Assembly: GCF_015500095.1 (NCBI RefSeq)
Contig: NZ_CP062983.1
Coordinates: forward strand, 3,286,001-3,350,000
Direction: 5' to 3'
DNA length: 64,000 nucleotides
From: Phototrophicus methaneseepsis
GTDB taxonomy: Bacteria; Chloroflexota; Anaerolineae; Aggregatilineales; Phototrophicaceae
Position 1 is the stretch's first letter; each line of letters begins with the position of its first letter. The translations under genes were made by a program, and so were the position numbers. Of the stretch, positions 53,816 through 61,165 are shown one piece after another. The notes below the pieces were generated by a model. That model was not told the DNA's origin and did not search any database. It saw only the letters and a program-made list of their open reading frames with translations.

Positions 53816-54032
53816 CAACCACGGAAAACAGTGAAACGCCCATAAAGGCGATGCAAAGAAAAACAGTAATCCGGAAGATGGTCTTTTCAAGGCCACGGCG
53901 CGTCCGGGCGATACCGCCACCTGCGTCGCCACCCAACAGGCTACCAAGGGCGTTACCTTTCACCTGAAGCATGATCAAAATGATCAATATAACGGAAATA
54001 ATTATCATTGCAAGCTGGGTTACTGCTGCCAT
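53805..54032 (-). CDS. secG: Protein translocase subunit SecG
   Basis: A 75-residue membrane protein with two transmembrane helices. MAAVTQLAMIIISVILIIL is the first helix, QVKGNALGSLLGGDAGGGIARTRRGLEK (in parts) the conserved cytoplasmic loop, and ITVFLCIAFMGVSLFSVV the second helix. SecG assists SecYEA in export. I use the ATG at 54030-54032, the family start, with AGGAG about 10 bases upstream; the longer frame would add non-family sequence. It lies between ctpA and the binding-protein gene, separated from ctpA by a terminator. Confidence 0.88.
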   Translation of the reverse strand: MAAVTQLAMIIISVILIILIMLQVKGNALGSLLGGDAGGGIARTRRGLEKTIFRITVFLCIAFMGVSLFSVVAVQ

Positions 54033-54126
54033 TGCAGGGTGTCTCCTAAGGCCACTAACAGAATCATCATGCGCGCAGTATAACATGCCCCTTAAGGCTT
54101 GCCTAGACGTGGGTAGAGAGCGTGGA

Positions 54127-54161
54127 TAAAACGAAGGGGAAGCGCATGGCCTCCCCTTCGT
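54127..54161 (-). terminator. Intrinsic terminator of ctpA
   Basis: ACGAAGGGGA (54131-54140) and TCCCCTTCGT (54152-54161) form a 10-bp stem with an 11-base loop. On the minus strand TTTTAT follows. It lies about 40 bases after the ctpA stop codon and ahead of secG. Confidence 0.82.
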
Positions 54162-54199
54162 CAGTTTCATGTGTGTTACGCGCGTCTTAGAGCGCGCCG

Positions 54200-55411
54200 T
54201 TATTGTTCAGCGGCTTCTGTTGCGCCTGTTGTCAAAAATTCAACAGCGGCCTGTAACTGTGGGTCTTCGCCTTCAAGCTCTTCGACAGTTTCAGGGTTCC
54301 AATCGACGATAATATCTGGCTGCACGCCGACATCATGGATCCAGTTGCGGCTAGGTAGCAGGTAGCGCGCGACAGTCAGACGCAGTCCGCCACCGTTATC
54401 AAGCGGCTGAATGGTCTGGACAGTTCCTTTACCAAAGGTGACCTCGCCAATTAAGGTCGCGACCTCACGGTCCTGCATCGCACCACTAACAAGTTCAGAG
54501 GCGCTGGCGCTGCCTTCATCAACGAGCACGACAATAGGAACCTCAATGTTGCCGTAGTTGCCCGTTGCTTCAAAAATGTCTTCACGGCCATCACCAAAGG
54601 ATTCGTACAGGATGACGCCATCCTCAATGAACAGGCTCGCCACATCAACGGCAGATCTTAACAGCCCGCCTGGATTACCACGGAGGTCGAAGATCAGCCC
54701 ATCGCGCGAGTTCACATCAAGTTCAGCAAGGGCCGCGTCTAATTCCTGGCGTGCATTTGCGTTGAATTCTGCTAGCTTGAGATAGGCGATATTATTGTCT
54801 AGCACTTCATTCGTTACGATCGGTACACTGAATTGAACGCGCGTGATGGTGAATTCAACAAATTCTTCATCGCGCTTAAAGAGAATCGTCACATCTGTGC
54901 CGGCGGGACCACGCACTAGGCTGGCTAACTCTGTCTGGTTGAGGCCCGTTACGCTCTGACCGTCCACTTCCCAGAAGATATCCCCCGGTAGGACACCTGC
55001 CGCACGAGCTGCCGCACCTTCCAATACATTGACGACTTCAATCTCACCCGTCTCTTCATCCGTGCGGATGACAACGCCAATCCCTTCGACATCGCCGGAA
55101 AGGTCCGAATTGAACATGACATAGTTGTCCGGGTCGAGATAGCCGCTGTATTGATCTCCCAGGGATTCCACCATACCCTGGATAGCGCCATCAACGAGAT
55201 CGGGCACATCAACGTCAACAGCATCGACATATTCTGACTGAATCAGCGAAAACGTCTGATATAAAGGTGCAAAGGCTTCTTCTGTGTCGCCGAAGACAGC
55301 CTGGGCTTGGCTAGTCGGGTTAAGGTTGCCAAAAGCAAAACCAGCCGCGAAGATTGCCAGGAACAGCAATACCGACTGGATTTTCTTGGCATATTTACGA
55401 ATAAAAACCAT
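54200..55411 (-). CDS. ctpA: C-terminal processing peptidase, S41 family
   Basis: A 403-residue exported protease. An N-terminal hydrophobic segment (about 10-28) anchors or exports it. A PDZ domain (about 105-190, GVLPGDIFWEVDGQSVTGL) precedes the S41 catalytic core with LIFDLRGNPGGLL, the catalytic Ser in EGSASASELVSGA, and the Lys in TFGKGTVQT. CtpA enzymes trim C-terminal tails of exported or membrane proteins. A predicted promoter with TTGTTC and TATACT boxes lies upstream. Confidence 0.94.
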   Translation of the reverse strand: MVFIRKYAKKIQSVLLFLAIFAAGFAFGNLNPTSQAQAVFGDTEEAFAPLYQTFSLIQSEYVDAVDVDVPDLVDGAIQGMVESLGDQYSGYLDPDNYVMFNSDLSGDVEGIGVVIRTDEETGEIEVVNVLEGAAARAAGVLPGDIFWEVDGQSVTGLNQTELASLVRGPAGTDVTILFKRDEEFVEFTITRVQFSVPIVTNEVLDNNIAYLKLAEFNANARQELDAALAELDVNSRDGLIFDLRGNPGGLLRSAVDVASLFIEDGVILYESFGDGREDIFEATGNYGNIEVPIVVLVDEGSASASELVSGAMQDREVATLIGEVTFGKGTVQTIQPLDNGGGLRLTVARYLLPSRNWIHDVGVQPDIIVDWNPETVEELEGEDPQLQAAVEFLTTGATEAAEQ

Positions 55412-55458
55412 GAACGAGAACTCCGAACTGTTTCGGTTGAGTGGGTTGATTATAAGAT

Positions 55459-55488
55459 AGTATAGGACCCTTGCGAAGGTATGAACAA
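55459..55488 (-). promoter_or_regulatory. Probable promoter of ctpA
   Basis: On the minus strand TTGTTC (55488-55483) and TATACT (55464-55459) are separated by 18 bases; transcription should start near 55452, about 40 bases upstream of the ctpA start. Confidence 0.55.
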
Positions 55489-55549
55489 TAGATGAGGATT
55501 GCTTGATTCGTCAGCGGGGGACCTAACTTGAAGCGAGTGAGATGAGATC

Positions 55550-56203
55550 ATGTATGACGTTGGTGACTGTATACATCCGTTACTGGCAGGTTTTGCTCTC
55601 GGCGATGCGCTTGGATATGCGACACAGGGGCGTTCGCTAGAGGCTATCCGCCAGCAATATGGTGATGCCGGTATAACGACGATGCCAGATTATAGCGAAG
55701 CGACGCCACGATTCGCACGGTTGATGGCTGAACCTGAAAAGGGCGAACTTATCTTGTTTAGCGAAGTGCCGGGTACAGATGTATTGGTGAAGATGGCCTG
55801 TGAAAAATTGCCCCCTGAGCATTATCTCAAACAGTTGGTCGCCTATTTTGTAGATGATCCAATTTACGAGACGGCTTTACTACGAGTTGGTCATGTTCTA
55901 GGGTGGGGCAGCGAAGAACGAGCTTTGCGCCATTTAGGGCAGGGTGAGCACGCTGCGGAGATTTTATCGATGGCACTCTATTGTATCCTGCGTTACGAAG
56001 ATTCATTGCCTAGGGCGGTATTGCGGGCTGCAAACACAGACGGAGCAAGCGACAAACTCGCGGCTATCGTCGGCATGGTGATGACCATCTATCATGGTAT
56101 GGATTCCATTCCGTCCGGTTGGTGCAGAACTGTGCCGGATTTTAGTCAACTGCCGACGCTCGTTGAACGACTTGCCGGGACTATACAAGAGCGGTTGCGA
56201 TGA
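55550..56203 (+). CDS. ADP-ribosylglycohydrolase-like protein with degenerate metal sites
   Basis: A 217-residue protein. The start LLAGFALGDALGYATQGRS (residues 11-29) and the C-terminal AAIVGMVMTIYHGMDSIPSGW (about 171-191) match the two ends of the ADP-ribosylglycohydrolase fold. The TDDT-type first metal motif is absent, and the second, normally GDxDT, reads GASDK (165-169), so the paired Mg ions probably cannot bind. It is also about 80 residues shorter than usual. Its stop overlaps the ATG of the CoA-transferase alpha-like gene (ATGA), so the two are co-translated. It could bind an ADP-ribose-like or CoA-like ligand without cleaving it; this is inference. Confidence 0.68.
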   Translation: MYDVGDCIHPLLAGFALGDALGYATQGRSLEAIRQQYGDAGITTMPDYSEATPRFARLMAEPEKGELILFSEVPGTDVLVKMACEKLPPEHYLKQLVAYFVDDPIYETALLRVGHVLGWGSEERALRHLGQGEHAAEILSMALYCILRYEDSLPRAVLRAANTDGASDKLAAIVGMVMTIYHGMDSIPSGWCRTVPDFSQLPTLVERLAGTIQERLR

Positions 56204-56997
56204 GTGCTCAATGGGTTTCATTAGAAGAGGCTGCGGCACTTATCCAGGATGGTATGACGCTAGCATTGGGGGGATTGATGCTGTATCGGCGTCCTGTTGC
56301 TTTTGTACGGGCTTTGCTTGAACGGGATGTTAGGCCATCATCGCTGAACTTATTGTGCTTCACAGCCGGTTATGAATCAGATCTGCTGGTAGGGGCTGGC
56401 TGTGTTGCAACAATGCATAGCTGCTATATAGGACTTGAAGCATTTGGCTTTGCGCCTATGTTTACCCAATCAGCCCAGGATGGGTCGTTGGCTGTCGTTG
56501 AAGAGACAGAAGCGAGCATAGTCCTCGGGATTCAGGCTGCGCTGGCAGGTGTGCCATCTTTGCCGTCGCGGGCGTGGCTGGGCACGGATATGCTGATGAT
56601 TCGTCAGGATGTCAAAACAAGCTTTGATCCGTATACGAGCGAAGAAGTTGTGGCATTCCCCGCGATTCACTGTGATGTCGCAGTGATTCATGCATTGGCT
56701 GCGGATCGGGCTGGTAATATCCTGCTAAACAATAATTTGGGCATAGATAAAGAACTTGTACTCCTGGCTGATACCGTCATTGTCACCGTGGAAGAGCAGG
56801 TGGATTCTCTGACGCAGCATGATGGGTTTATCCTGCCGGAGATTTTGATTGATTATCTTGTGGTATCGCCCAGGGGCGCATGGCCGACAAGTTGCTATCC
56901 ATCTTACTCTGTAGACGGTCATGAACTGCTGCGCTATGTGGATATGTGCACGCAGGGGCTGTTCGATACATACTTGCAAACAGTCTCTAAACTGTAA
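56200..56997 (+). CDS. Class I CoA-transferase alpha-subunit-like protein (IpdA/GctA-like)
   Basis: A 265-residue protein resembling the alpha subunit of glutaconate-type CoA-transferases and IpdA: SLEEAAALIQDGMTLALGGLMLYRRPVAF at the start (shown in part), FGFAPMFTQSAQDG, AWLGTDML and AVIHALAADRAGNILLNNNLG. The alpha subunit provides the CoA-binding half; the beta subunit normally supplies the catalytic Glu. The likely beta partner is at 50969-51790, separated by four genes including two on the opposite strand. The gene overlaps the ARH-like gene by four bases and is followed by the TPP riboswitch region. Confidence 0.8.
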   Translation: MSAQWVSLEEAAALIQDGMTLALGGLMLYRRPVAFVRALLERDVRPSSLNLLCFTAGYESDLLVGAGCVATMHSCYIGLEAFGFAPMFTQSAQDGSLAVVEETEASIVLGIQAALAGVPSLPSRAWLGTDMLMIRQDVKTSFDPYTSEEVVAFPAIHCDVAVIHALAADRAGNILLNNNLGIDKELVLLADTVIVTVEEQVDSLTQHDGFILPEILIDYLVVSPRGAWPTSCYPSYSVDGHELLRYVDMCTQGLFDTYLQTVSKL

Positions 56998-57008
56998 CAG
57001 TCTGCACG

Positions 57009-57037
57009 TTGTTTTTTGCGTCCTGGCACGCTATACT
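57009..57037 (+). promoter_or_regulatory. Promoter of the thiBPQ operon
   Basis: TTGTTT (57009-57014) and TATACT (57032-57037) are 17 bases apart; transcription would start near 57044, just before the riboswitch. Confidence 0.65.
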
Positions 57038-57049
57038 AAAAGATAAATA

Positions 57050-57146
57050 TTGACCAGGGGAGCCTGCTGTACAGGCTGAGAGGGTGTGAGAAGGCACACC
57101 GACCCTAGTACCTGATCCGGATTATACCGGCGTAGGGAGTGTCGAG
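57050..57146 (+). ncRNA. TPP riboswitch (THI element)
   Basis: The conserved pieces of the thiamine pyrophosphate aptamer occur in order. GGGGAGCC opens the P2 side, GCTGAGAGG (57075-57083) contains the CUGAGA pyrimidine-binding bulge, and a variable P3a hairpin follows. GACCCT (57101-57106), ACCTGATC (57110-57117), the CCGG-ATTATA-CCGG hairpin (57117-57130) and GCGTAGGGA close the element. It lies about 110 bases before thiB and is followed by a stem that could act as the terminator. Confidence 0.96.
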
Positions 57147-57163
57147 GGCAATCAATCTTCGCT

Positions 57164-57198
57164 ACCACCCCTGTAACACCCTGCCAGGGGTGGTTTCT
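57164..57198 (+). terminator. Probable riboswitch expression-platform terminator
   Basis: ACCACCCCTG (57164-57173) and CAGGGGTGGT (57185-57194) form a perfect 10-bp stem with an 11-base loop, followed by a weak U-rich run (TTTCT). It sits between the TPP aptamer and thiB and is the likely off-state structure, although the U-run is poor. Confidence 0.65.
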
Positions 57199-57256
57199 AT
57201 GTCCCCCCTCAAACACTCCTCCAATTATCTGTACTTGCTTCTGGAGGAGCAAACTT

Positions 57257-58303
57257 ATGAAGTCCCCAATCCGTTTTATCATCGTTGTGATGGTTGTGTT
57301 GTCGACGGCCATCTTCGCCCGGGCGCAGGACACTGAAACGCTGCGTGTTCTCACCCATGATAGTTTCAACGTTAGTGAAGACGTCCTCACGGCTTTTGAA
57401 GAAGAAACGGGCATCACCGTTGAGATTTTGCGTGCCGGTGATGCTGGTCAGGTTGTTAATCAATCGATCCTGGCTGCTGGTAACCCCCTGGGTGATGTGC
57501 TTTACGGTGTGGATAACACCTTCTTGAGCCGTGCCCTTGAGAATGATCTGTTCATTCCTTATCAATCACCTCTCTTAGAAAATGTGGATGAGTCCTTCAT
57601 TTTCGATGATGCCTATAGCGTCACGCCAATTGACTATGGCGATGTTTGCTTGAACTACGATATTGGCTACTTTGAAGAGAATGAATTAGCCCTACCAGAT
57701 TCATTGGAAGCGCTGACTGATGAGGCCTATCAGGGGTTGCTCGTTGTTGAAAATCCAGCGACATCTTCGCCGGGTTTGGCTTTCTTGCTGGCGACGATTA
57801 ACCAATTCGGTACAGAAGGTGACTATACCTATCTCGATTATTGGACTGATCTTGTCGAGAATGATGTGCTCATCACGGATGGCTGGAGCGATGCCTATTA
57901 CACTTACTTCACAGCAGCCAGTGAAGATGGTACTTATCCGCTGGTCGTAAGCTATGCAAGCAGCCCGCCAGTTACCTATGATGAAGACCTGGAGGCTGCA
58001 ACAACAGCCAGCATCGTGGCTGATGGCACTTGCTTCCGCCAGATTGAATATGCGGGTATCTTGAACGGCACTGAAAAAGAAGAGGTTGCGCAGCAGTTCA
58101 TCGATTTCTTGCTGAGTGTGGATTTCCAGGAAGATTTGACTTTGCAAATGTACGTCTTCCCTGTGAATGAAGAAGCGGAACTGCCGGAATTGTTTGCTGA
58201 TTACGCGCAGATACCGGAAAATCCTGTGTTGCTGGATGTCGTTGATATTGAAGAAAATCGTGAAGCCTGGATCGAAGCGTGGACAGAAACCGTTCTTCGT
58301 TAG
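57257..58303 (+). CDS. thiB: Thiamine ABC transporter substrate-binding protein
   Basis: A 348-residue exported binding protein. A signal peptide (about 1-23, cut after IFARA) precedes the mature protein ETLRVLTHDSFNVSEDVLTAFEEETG. The ThiB family is recognised by LAAGNPLGDVLYGVDNTFL and the PIDYGDVCLNYD and FRQIEYAGILNGTE stretches. It captures thiamine or its phosphates for the ThiPQ importer. GGAGGAG eight bases upstream sets the start. Expression is under the TPP riboswitch, so uptake falls when TPP is abundant. No thi biosynthesis genes are in the window. Confidence 0.95.
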   Translation: MKSPIRFIIVVMVVLSTAIFARAQDTETLRVLTHDSFNVSEDVLTAFEEETGITVEILRAGDAGQVVNQSILAAGNPLGDVLYGVDNTFLSRALENDLFIPYQSPLLENVDESFIFDDAYSVTPIDYGDVCLNYDIGYFEENELALPDSLEALTDEAYQGLLVVENPATSSPGLAFLLATINQFGTEGDYTYLDYWTDLVENDVLITDGWSDAYYTYFTAASEDGTYPLVVSYASSPPVTYDEDLEAATTASIVADGTCFRQIEYAGILNGTEKEEVAQQFIDFLLSVDFQEDLTLQMYVFPVNEEAELPELFADYAQIPENPVLLDVVDIEENREAWIEAWTETVLR

Positions 58304-59973
58304 ATCGCCTATGGCATTATCTCCGGTACGGGCTGCTGCTCGTACCGGTGCTTTTTCTAGGCATTTTCTTTGTATATCCCCTGGTCTCGATTTTTGACCT
58401 GAGCTTGCGCCCAGATGGTGTGCTTGATTTAAGTGGATTTTTACGGCTGGCGACATCCGATTATTATCGCGATACGCTCTGGTTCACGCTGCTGCAAGCA
58501 TCATTGTCAACGCTCCTCACGATTATTCTGGCGATCCCTGGGGCTTATGTATTCGTGCATTATCGTTTCCCAGGGCGATCGCTGTTGATGTCCTTGATGA
58601 CATTACCCTTTGTGCTGCCGACTGTCGTGGTGGCCGCGGCCTTTCTCGCGCTTATTGGGCCGCGTGGCTTGCTCAACACAACCCTGATGACATGGTTTGG
58701 CCTTGAAACTGCGCCTATTCAACTGACGCAAACGCTCACGCTGATATTGATTGTGCACGTTTTCTATAACTATGCGGTGGCGTTGCGTATGATTGCTGGC
58801 TATTGGGCGGGCTTATCGGCACGGATCGAAGATGCAGCCCGTACATTAGGCGCGCATGGTTGGCGCTTATGGTGGTATGTGCGTTTGCCGATGCTGCGCC
58901 CTGCGATTACGTCAGCAGCCTTGCTGGTTTTTATTTTCACGTTCACCAGCTTTGGCGTGGTGCTGATTTTGGGCGGCATTCGCTTTGCGACGCTGGAAGT
59001 GCAAATCTATTATCAGGCACGCAATTTGCTCAACCTGCCGATGGCAGCAGCACTCTCCCTAGTGCAGATCGGCATCATGCTGGTGATGATGATTGTCTAT
59101 ACACGTTTGCAACAGCGCATGACGAGCGCCAGTACGCGTGCGCCTATCCAACCTAATCGCCCTAGCACAACCAAAGATTGGCTGTTGTTGGGCGGTAATT
59201 TGCTTTTTATGGCGCTTATGTTGGTGATGCCACTCCTGGCCCTGGTCTTGCGAGCTATCACGGTCGATGGGCAATTCTCGCTGGCTTATTTCACCGGGCT
59301 TTCGATGAATCCGCGCGATTCGATCTTGTTTGTGCCACCAGCGGTTGCTGTCCGCAATAGCCTCTTCTTCGCGGGTATCACAACGGTATTTGCACTGCTA
59401 TTAGGTACGATTACGGCTTATCTGATTGGCAGTCGTACGTTGCCAAGGTGGATCGGGGCTGTGTTCGATCCATTGTTTATGCTGCCCCTGGCGACCAGCG
59501 CAGTCACATTAGGGTTTGGCTTTATCATTGCCCTTGATGAACCGCCGCTGGATTTGCGCTCATCGTGGGTACTCATACCCATTGCACATACGCTGGTAGC
59601 CATGCCCTTTGTGGTGCGTAGTGTGTTACCGGCTCTCCGTAATATTCCGGCCAGCGTGCAGGAAGCCGCACAGGTTTTAGGGGCATCGCCCTGGCAGGTC
59701 TGGCGTTGGATTGATCTGCCGCTTTTAAGCCGGGGTTTGGTTGTAGGCGCGACCTTTGCTTTTGCTGTGAGCATGGGCGAATTTGGTGCGTCTGTCTTTG
59801 TGGCGCGGCCTGATACGCCGACCATGCCCGTGGTGATCTTCCGGTTATTGGGCCAGCCGGGTGCTGAAAATTATGGTCAGGCTTTGGCGCTGAGTACGTT
59901 ACTATTGCTGGTTTGCCTGTCGAGTTTTGTGGCGATTGAGCGCTTCCGTGATATTGGGGTAGGGGAATTTTGA
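58279..59973 (+). CDS. thiP: Thiamine ABC transporter permease
   Basis: A 564-residue permease with about 12 transmembrane helices, a double-length ABC permease fused from two halves, as in ThiP. Each half carries an EAA-type loop: RIEDAARTLGAHGWRLWWYVRLP (near 185, shown in part) and QEAAQVLGASPWQVWRW (near 460). The start is a GTG at 58279 that overlaps the end of thiB by 25 bases, and its TGA stop overlaps the thiQ ATG. It forms the channel for thiamine import with ThiQ. Confidence 0.93.
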   Translation: MDRNRSSLDRLWHYLRYGLLLVPVLFLGIFFVYPLVSIFDLSLRPDGVLDLSGFLRLATSDYYRDTLWFTLLQASLSTLLTIILAIPGAYVFVHYRFPGRSLLMSLMTLPFVLPTVVVAAAFLALIGPRGLLNTTLMTWFGLETAPIQLTQTLTLILIVHVFYNYAVALRMIAGYWAGLSARIEDAARTLGAHGWRLWWYVRLPMLRPAITSAALLVFIFTFTSFGVVLILGGIRFATLEVQIYYQARNLLNLPMAAALSLVQIGIMLVMMIVYTRLQQRMTSASTRAPIQPNRPSTTKDWLLLGGNLLFMALMLVMPLLALVLRAITVDGQFSLAYFTGLSMNPRDSILFVPPAVAVRNSLFFAGITTVFALLLGTITAYLIGSRTLPRWIGAVFDPLFMLPLATSAVTLGFGFIIALDEPPLDLRSSWVLIPIAHTLVAMPFVVRSVLPALRNIPASVQEAAQVLGASPWQVWRWIDLPLLSRGLVVGATFAFAVSMGEFGASVFVARPDTPTMPVVIFRLLGQPGAENYGQALALSTLLLLVCLSSFVAIERFRDIGVGEF

Positions 59974-60995
59974 TGTTAGTCATTGAGGACATCCACTTAC
60001 GCTACGGTGAGACATCTGTGTTGAATGGCGTCTCGTTAGATGTGGAACAGGGCGAGATTGTCTGCTTATTAGGCGCCAGCGGCAGCGGTAAAACGAGCCT
60101 GCTGCGCATCGTCGCAGGGCTAGAAACACCCCAACAGGGGCGTATCATACTCGCAGGTCAGTCATTAGCAGGTGTACCAACCCATAAGCGCCAGTTGGGC
60201 TTTATGTTCCAGGATTATGCGCTTTTTCCTCATATGAATGTGGCTGATAATGTGGCTTTTGGCCTGCAGATGGCAGGTGAACCCCGTGCCGCGCGGGAGA
60301 AACGTGTCCATGAGCAGTTGGCGCTGGTTGGGCTTGCCGGGTATGAGCAGCGCAATGTTTCGCAGCTTTCCGGCGGGGAGCAGCAGCGCGTCGCCCTCGC
60401 TCGTAGCCTGGCCCCTTCACCACGGCTCTTGATGCTCGATGAACCCCTGGGCTCACTGGATGCAGGGCTGCGTGAGCGTCTCGTCAGGGAATTGCATGGC
60501 ATTATTAAGCAGATGGGCTTAACGGCACTCTATGTGACTCATGACCAGGCCGAAGCCTTTGCAATTGCGGATCGCATCGCAATTCTACAACAGGGCCGTT
60601 TGGCGCAGATTGCAACGCCACAGGGCCTTTATTATCAGCCTGCTTCTCGCTATGTGGCGACTTTCCTGGGATTAACGAATTTCATTGATGTTCGCAGCAT
60701 TGAAGGCGAACAGGCGCAGACGGACTATGGCTATTTTGCAGTGGATGGTACGCCACGCGATGGTATGCCACGCTTTTTGCTGTTGCATCCTGATGGGTTG
60801 TCCCTGGCCGACGAAGGCATTCCCGCTATTGTGATTGAGGCGATTTTCCAGGGGGATCAGTACGACCTCACGCTGGAAGTTAGTGAAGGTGTTTTTTGGC
60901 AGCTTACCATGCGTGGGCGCGAAACTGTGCCATCTGCTGGTGATGCTGTTCATATCGCAATTGACCCCGCTTATGTGGTTCCCCTTGCTGAATAA
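59973..60995 (+). CDS. thiQ: Thiamine ABC transporter ATP-binding protein with TOBE-like domain
   Basis: A 340-residue ABC ATPase. Walker A is GASGSGKTS, the signature is LSGGEQQRVALARS, Walker B is LLMLDEPLGSLD, and the switch His is in VTHDQAEA. After the nucleotide domain (about 1-235), a TOBE-like beta domain (about 240-335) resembles the regulatory ends of MalK/PotA-type proteins; the common ThiQ is shorter (about 230). I start at the ATG at 59973, which overlaps the thiP stop (TGATG), preceded by AGGGGAA. The family call rests on operon context with the riboswitch. Confidence 0.9.
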   Translation: MLVIEDIHLRYGETSVLNGVSLDVEQGEIVCLLGASGSGKTSLLRIVAGLETPQQGRIILAGQSLAGVPTHKRQLGFMFQDYALFPHMNVADNVAFGLQMAGEPRAAREKRVHEQLALVGLAGYEQRNVSQLSGGEQQRVALARSLAPSPRLLMLDEPLGSLDAGLRERLVRELHGIIKQMGLTALYVTHDQAEAFAIADRIAILQQGRLAQIATPQGLYYQPASRYVATFLGLTNFIDVRSIEGEQAQTDYGYFAVDGTPRDGMPRFLLLHPDGLSLADEGIPAIVIEAIFQGDQYDLTLEVSEGVFWQLTMRGRETVPSAGDAVHIAIDPAYVVPLAE

Positions 60996-61153
60996 GCTAT
61001 TCACTGAGTAAGCTGCTGAAAAAGATATATACTTTGGCCTTATGGTCACTGGAGTTATTCCGCGCTGAATGTCATATTCAGTTTTGTATGCAAGTCCGTG
61101 CATAATGAATGTGATATGGTCGTACCAAAGAAAATTTTACTCAGGCTTACTCT

Positions 61154-61158
61154 AGGAG
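61154..61158 (+). promoter_or_regulatory. Ribosome binding site deciding the GH1 start
   Basis: AGGAG lies one base before the ATG at 61160 but seven bases before the in-frame ATG at 61166, so translation should start at the second ATG, giving MAFPDNFVWG. Confidence 0.75.
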
Positions 61159-61165
61159 TATGAAT

